A stretch of 32,517 nucleotides of DNA from Candidatus Kaiserbacteria bacterium (GTDB lineage Bacteria > Patescibacteriota > Minisyncoccia > Phycocordibacterales > Phycocordibacteraceae): positions 32,205 through 64,721 of the forward strand of contig JAPLWH010000001.1 in the NCBI GenBank assembly GCA_026396715.1, in the 5' to 3' direction. The translations under genes and the position numbers were made by a program. The notes beneath the pieces were generated by a model. The model saw only the letters and a list, made by a program, of their open reading frames with translations. It was not told the origin of the DNA and did no database searches. Of this stretch, positions 28,612 to 32,517 are shown piece by piece (position 1 is the stretch's first letter; the number at the start of each line of letters is the position of its first letter).

Positions 28612-29292
28612 ATGAAAAAACCAATTATTTGCGCCATTATTCCTGCAAAAGGTCGTTCGACACGTATACCGGGGAAGAATCTCAAAGACCTCTGCGGCAA
28701 GCCGATGCTCGCGTATATTTTGGAAACGGCAAAAGCGGTAAAAGGAATTGACCGAGTCATTGTCTCCACTGATTCTGAAGAGATTAAAAAAGTTGCAGAA
28801 CAATACGGCGCCGAAGCTCCCTTCATTCGTCCCAAGGAACTGACTGACGACGCCGTGACGACGCGAGAAGTGCTTGAACATGCGGTGTCATGGCTCGAGG
28901 AGCACGAGAATTATTCTCCCGATTATATTTTGCTTCTGTACCCGACATCGCCCTTGCTTAAGCGCGAACGCGTGGAAGAAGCCGTTGCCATGGCCATTGC
29001 TCGAGACTCCGATTCAGTTGTGAGCGGTGAACTCGATAAAGGTCATTATTGGATAGAAGTTGAAGGCGGATGGGAGCGTTTCTATCCGTTGAAGCAGGTC
29101 AACAGCCAATACCAGACCCCGCTGTTCGTTGAGAATGGTGCTATCTATCTCACGAAACGTCGGTTCATGAAGCGGCAGTATGCGGCTGATAAGGCGGACG
29201 TCGTAATCATGGAGCCGGGGGAAAATATCGACGTCGATTACCCGGAAGATTTTGCAAAAGTAGAGTCTTTGCTCAAGGGGGAACAGCGGTAA
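28612..29292 (+). CDS. CMP-N-acylneuraminate (nonulosonate) cytidylyltransferase, NeuA/PseF/LegF-like
   Basis: CAIIPAKGRSTRIPGKNLKDLCGKPMLAYILETA; VIVSTDSEEIKKVAEQYGAEAPFIRP; LLYPTSPL; FVENGAIYLTKRR; NIDVDYPEDF. Confidence 0.93.
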   Translation: MKKPIICAIIPAKGRSTRIPGKNLKDLCGKPMLAYILETAKAVKGIDRVIVSTDSEEIKKVAEQYGAEAPFIRPKELTDDAVTTREVLEHAVSWLEEHENYSPDYILLLYPTSPLLKRERVEEAVAMAIARDSDSVVSGELDKGHYWIEVEGGWERFYPLKQVNSQYQTPLFVENGAIYLTKRRFMKRQYAADKADVVIMEPGENIDVDYPEDFAKVESLLKGEQR

Positions 29293-29386
29293 GTAAAGCT
29301 TTCATCCGTTACGCTCGGAGAAGAGGTGCTCGAGCTTGTATTTTATTCTTCGCTCACTTCGGTAGCTTTTGATGGTCTGCGCAGGT

Positions 29387-29392
29387 TATAGT
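29387..29392 (+). promoter_or_regulatory. Possible -10 box TATAGT upstream of the ABC transporter (29405)
   Basis: GGTTATAGT, 12 nt before ATG, in a roughly 110-nt intergenic gap. Confidence 0.35.
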
Positions 29393-29404
29393 TAGTAACG
29401 ACTC

Positions 29405-31177
29405 ATGAAAAATACCTTCGCGACGCTTTGGCAAGTGTTTCATAAATATCGCTGGCATGTGGCTGCGCTTGTCGTATTCGGCATCTTGAGCGCGCTCTTG
29501 GAGGGCGTCGGCATCAATGCCGTCGTCCCGCTCGTATCGTTTTTTATGGGTGCTAGTAGCGGGCCGACTGACTTTATTACCCATACGATCCAAGCGTTGT
29601 TCAGTTTTCTGCATATACCTTTTAGCTTTCGGTTCTTGCTCGGATTCATCCTCGGTCTTTTCATATTGCGCGCCGTATCGATGGTTGTGTTCGGCTACAT
29701 TCGCGGATGGATAGGTGCTGACTTTTTGGGAAAAGAAAGCGAGGACGTATTGAGTCAGACGCTTCGCGCTTCGTGGCCATTCCTTTTGAAGCAAAAGATA
29801 GGCACCATGCACAATACTTTGGTGCGGGATATTCAGAATACCGATGCGCTTCTTGGTGTGGTGGCGCAGATCGTCCAGTCTTTCACCGGATTTTTAATGT
29901 ATCTCCTCGTGGCGATTAATATCTCACCGATGACGACGCTCTACACGCTCGGCGGAGGAGGGCTGCTTTTTTTTGCGGTGCAGCCGTTTCTGCGCCGCAC
30001 TCGTCACTTAGGGGGACAGGCAGCAGAGGTAGAGAAACAATTCGCGCAGTTCTTGAGCGAACACATTATCGGGATGAAATCTATAAAAGCAGCCGGTGCA
30101 GAACGAATCGCCCTTGCGGACGGCATTGCACATATACATTTATTACGCGCACTCTCGATACGATTGGCGTTCATACGTTCCTCGAGCGCGAGTCTCTTCC
30201 AACCATTTAGTATCGTTCTCGTTGTGATTCTTTTCGTTTTGACTTATACCGCACCCGGTTTCAGCATCGTCTCTTTTGCCGCGACACTTTACCTTATTCA
30301 AAAGATATTTACCTATCTTGAATCCGGTCAAAATGCGCTCCTCGGTATGAGTCAGTTGTTGCCCTATGCGCAAAATGTCGCTTCTTTTAAAGAACAGTTA
30401 TTCGCTCATCGTGAACAGATCGGGAAAGGGAAGAAGTCGTTTGTATACAATGAGTCACTTACGTTTGATCACGTTTCATTCTCGTATGTTGCCACGCAGC
30501 CGGTGCTTACGGAGATATCATTTTCGATTGCACGAGGAGAAACGATCGGCCTCATTGGTCCGTCGGGTGCAGGGAAGACTTCTATCGCTGACATTGTCCT
30601 GCGTTTATTCCGCCCTAGTAGCGGTACTTTGCGTCTCGACGGGGTGCCGGCAGATGATATCGGCGTAGAGGAATGGCGGCAGCAGATGGGGTATGTGGCA
30701 CAAGATGTATTTCTCTTTAATGGCACTCTTGAAGAGAATATCCGGTTTTATCGAGCAGAGCTTTCCCAAGAAGACATCATTGCTGCAACGAAACAAGCGA
30801 ATATTTATGACTTCATTATGGAGTTACCCGAAGGCTTCCAGACAATGACGGGAGATCGAGGAGTCATGCTCTCGGGCGGACAGCGTCAGCGCATCGCGCT
30901 CGCTCGGGCGCTTGCCAGCCGTCCCGAACTGCTTATTCTCGATGAAGCGACGAGCGCGCTCGATGCCGCCTCGGAGAAGCTCATTCAAGAGTCTATTCGT
31001 GCGCTGCACGGCTCTATAACGGTGCTCATTATTGCGCACCGATTGAGTACTATCGAGAATGCTGATCGATTATTGGTGCTTGAGCATGGCAAGATTGTCG
31101 AGGAGGGCGCTCCGCACGAGCTTCTTGCACGACCAGATTCTTATTTTTCAAAACATCACAGAGGTCTTCGTGGCTGA
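29405..31177 (+). CDS. ABC transporter, fused permease/ATPase (MsbA/PglK-like)
   Basis: N-terminal TM domain; Walker A GLIGPSGAGKTS; signature MLSGGQRQRIALARAL; Walker B LLILDEATSALD; H-loop IIAHRLSTI. Confidence 0.93.
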   Translation: MKNTFATLWQVFHKYRWHVAALVVFGILSALLEGVGINAVVPLVSFFMGASSGPTDFITHTIQALFSFLHIPFSFRFLLGFILGLFILRAVSMVVFGYIRGWIGADFLGKESEDVLSQTLRASWPFLLKQKIGTMHNTLVRDIQNTDALLGVVAQIVQSFTGFLMYLLVAINISPMTTLYTLGGGGLLFFAVQPFLRRTRHLGGQAAEVEKQFAQFLSEHIIGMKSIKAAGAERIALADGIAHIHLLRALSIRLAFIRSSSASLFQPFSIVLVVILFVLTYTAPGFSIVSFAATLYLIQKIFTYLESGQNALLGMSQLLPYAQNVASFKEQLFAHREQIGKGKKSFVYNESLTFDHVSFSYVATQPVLTEISFSIARGETIGLIGPSGAGKTSIADIVLRLFRPSSGTLRLDGVPADDIGVEEWRQQMGYVAQDVFLFNGTLEENIRFYRAELSQEDIIAATKQANIYDFIMELPEGFQTMTGDRGVMLSGGQRQRIALARALASRPELLILDEATSALDAASEKLIQESIRALHGSITVLIIAHRLSTIENADRLLVLEHGKIVEEGAPHELLARPDSYFSKHHRGLRG

Positions 31178-31273
31178 TATACGGGTATGTCCGTGAAGCA
31201 AGGACACCTCTCAATAAGTGAAAAAGGGTATATACTTCTCCTGTGACCATTAATCGTTTGCATTAAATAGTAT

Positions 31274-32083
31274 ATGAAAAAAACGTTATATACCGTCGGG
31301 GCTGTCGCGCTCGCGTTCGCCATGAGCGGCGCGCCGGCGGTGGTGCTCGCTGAGAAGAATTCCGATGAGGGTTCCGCGCGTGCGCAGGTAAGTGCGCCGG
31401 CGCAAGGAACTGGCGCGGCGGTGCGAGGAGACGAAGAGGGGGGTGGACAAGGTCAGAACATGCAGGTGCAGGATGTGCAGACTGATGGTCCGAAATTGGA
31501 CGAAAAGAAAGGGGGCGAGAAGATGGAGGGTAGTGATCAAGACAAACAAGAGCTCGATCTGGAACTCGAGGATGACGCAGACGTCGCGTCTTCGTTTGAT
31601 GATTTAGAGCAGAAGATTGAGGTGCGTAAGCATGAGCTCGACGTTGAGGAAGCGAGCACGACGCCGGAGTTGAGGGATGTCGTGAAGAATGCAAATGAAG
31701 TGCGTCTCGCGGTGCACAGCCTTCTTGCTTCCAAAGAGCTCTTGGGCGGCATTGGCTCGCAAGTATCGGAAATCGCCAAGGATATGAATGACTCGGTCGC
31801 GACGACGACCAATGTCGAAGCGAAGATTCAGTCACGTGGATTCCTCACGCGGCTGTTCTTTGGTGGCGACAGCGCGGCGGCGGACGTGATTTCGCAGGAA
31901 GTCGCGCGGAATCAGCAGCACATCGACGACCTTACGAAACTTCTCGAAGGAGCGAATGTTCCGGCTGATATCCAGGCGGTATTGAAGGCGCAGATAACAG
32001 CGATACAAGATGCACAGACACGCCTTCTTGATCTCGCGCAGAAAGAGCAGAAGCAGTGGGGGCTCTTTAGCTGGAGGTTCTAA
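31274..32083 (+). CDS. Secreted hypothetical protein with signal peptide and acidic/coiled-coil mature region
   Basis: Sec-type signal MKKTLYTVGAVALAFAMSGAPAVVLAEK; Gly/Asp/Glu/Lys-rich low-complexity stretch, then likely helical region. No family recognised. Confidence 0.7.
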   Translation: MKKTLYTVGAVALAFAMSGAPAVVLAEKNSDEGSARAQVSAPAQGTGAAVRGDEEGGGQGQNMQVQDVQTDGPKLDEKKGGEKMEGSDQDKQELDLELEDDADVASSFDDLEQKIEVRKHELDVEEASTTPELRDVVKNANEVRLAVHSLLASKELLGGIGSQVSEIAKDMNDSVATTTNVEAKIQSRGFLTRLFFGGDSAAADVISQEVARNQQHIDDLTKLLEGANVPADIQAVLKAQITAIQDAQTRLLDLAQKEQKQWGLFSWRF

Positions 32084-32100
32084 GCGGTATCCACATCTTT

Positions 32101-32123
32101 TTGGGAAGGTCTGACCTTCCCAA
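32101..32123. repeat. Inverted repeat / hairpin, 10-bp stem
   Basis: TTGGGAAGGT-CTG-ACCTTCCCAA; last three bases shared with the next hairpin. Confidence 0.8.
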
Positions 32124-32160
32124 TGTAAAACGCCCCGCGGAAGCGGGGCGTTTTACATTG
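32121..32160. terminator. Likely (possibly bidirectional) terminator hairpin, 18-bp perfect stem
   Basis: CAATGTAAAACGCCCCGC-GGAA-GCGGGGCGTTTTACATTG; GC core flanked by AAAA/TTTT arms. Confidence 0.8.
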
Positions 32161-32169
32161 TGAGTCTCG

Positions 32170-32178
32170 TGGTATCAT
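32170..32178 (+). promoter_or_regulatory. Possible extended -10 TGGTATCAT upstream of the O-antigen-ligase-like gene (32189)
   Basis: TGn + TATCAT, 10 nt before ATG, directly after a strong terminator hairpin. Confidence 0.38.
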
Positions 32179-32188
32179 TGCTTGCAAC

Positions 32189-32517
32189 ATGCAGAGTGAC
32201 GATATTGCACGACAGATTGCGCGATGGGTAGCGCTCGGGGCGCTGTTTCTCATTCCGCTCACGCCGCTTCTTGTCGCCGACTCTTTCTTCTTTCCATTCA
32301 TTACCGGCAAAGCGTTTTATTTCCGCATCTTAGTTGAAATAGCGGTCGCTGCATGGGCAGTGCTTGCGTTTCTCGATAAGGAATATCGCCCGCGTTTTTC
32401 TCTGATCGGCGCGGCGGTCGTCGGCTTCGTCGTATGGATGTTCATCGCCGACGCATTTGCGCTGAACGCGGCGAAAGCGTTCTGGAGCAATTTCGAGCGC
32501 ATGGAGGGCTGGGTGCT
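32189..32517 (+). CDS. O-antigen ligase / WaaL-like membrane protein, 3'-truncated by window edge (not in the ORF track)
   Basis: Hand translation from ATG 32189: MQSDDIARQIARWVALGALFLIPLTPLLVADSFFFPFITGKAFYFRILVEIAVAAWAVLAFLDKEYRPRFSLIGAAVVGFVVWMFIADAFALNAAKAFWSNFERMEGWV, open to the window end; resembles N-termini of O-antigen-ligase-family proteins. Confidence 0.75.
   Translation, partial: MQSDDIARQIARWVALGALFLIPLTPLLVADSFFFPFITGKAFYFRILVEIAVAAWAVLAFLDKEYRPRFSLIGAAVVGFVVWMFIADAFALNAAKAFWSNFERMEGWV

Noticed and set aside
31263-31835. 190-aa antisense ORF opposite the secreted protein
   Set aside because: Pro/Ser/Arg/His-rich translation typical of the complement of a Glu/Asp/Gly-rich gene; the plus-strand ORF has a clear signal peptide.
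1-32517. CRISPR arrays, tRNA/rRNA genes, transposases or long direct repeats
   Set aside because: None noticed on reading; the repeated content is explained by paralogous protein families rather than nucleotide repeats. A tRNAscan, CRISPR-finder and self-dotplot run would be needed to be certain.

Overview
The window is a dense surface-glycan / nucleotide-sugar biosynthesis region. Gene content (many glycosyltransferases, FkbM methyltransferases, GT-C-like membrane proteins, a CMP-nonulosonate pathway, an ABC exporter and an O-antigen-ligase-like protein) and the compact, overlapping architecture would fit a Patescibacteria/CPR-type genome; that placement is inference only. Left part (1-8.4 kb): the 3' part of a gmd-like GDP-mannose 4,6-dehydratase, an exostosin-like glycosyltransferase, a B12-binding radical SAM protein with a strong terminator, an FkbM methyltransferase, an epimerase, a GT2 and a large membrane protein. 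Middle (8.4-16.8 kb): a GtrA-family protein and two diverged copies of a three-gene set (GT-C-like membrane protein, SAM methyltransferase, GT2) in different orders, then an epimerase and a GT4. Right part (16.7-31.2 kb): two FkbM methyltransferases, a GT9, a 744-aa two-domain protein (GT-B-like plus FemAB/GNAT-like), and a nonulosonic (sialic/legionaminic/pseudaminic-like) acid locus (4,6-dehydratase, Gfo/Idh/MocA oxidoreductase, DegT aminotransferase, NeuB-like synthase, CMP-sugar synthetase) that ends in an MsbA-like ABC transporter. The window closes with an acidic secreted protein, overlapping hairpins/terminator and the 5' end of an O-antigen-ligase-like gene. No tRNA, rRNA, CRISPR array or mobile element was recognised. 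Best leads: the non-canonical nonulosonate gene set with the 744-aa fusion and 309-aa GT-B-like protein as possible missing enzymes, the shuffled paralogous modules, a possible +1 frameshift at the 3' end of the fusion gene, and recurring -10-like boxes 7-25 nt upstream of start codons that suggest short-leader or leaderless transcripts.
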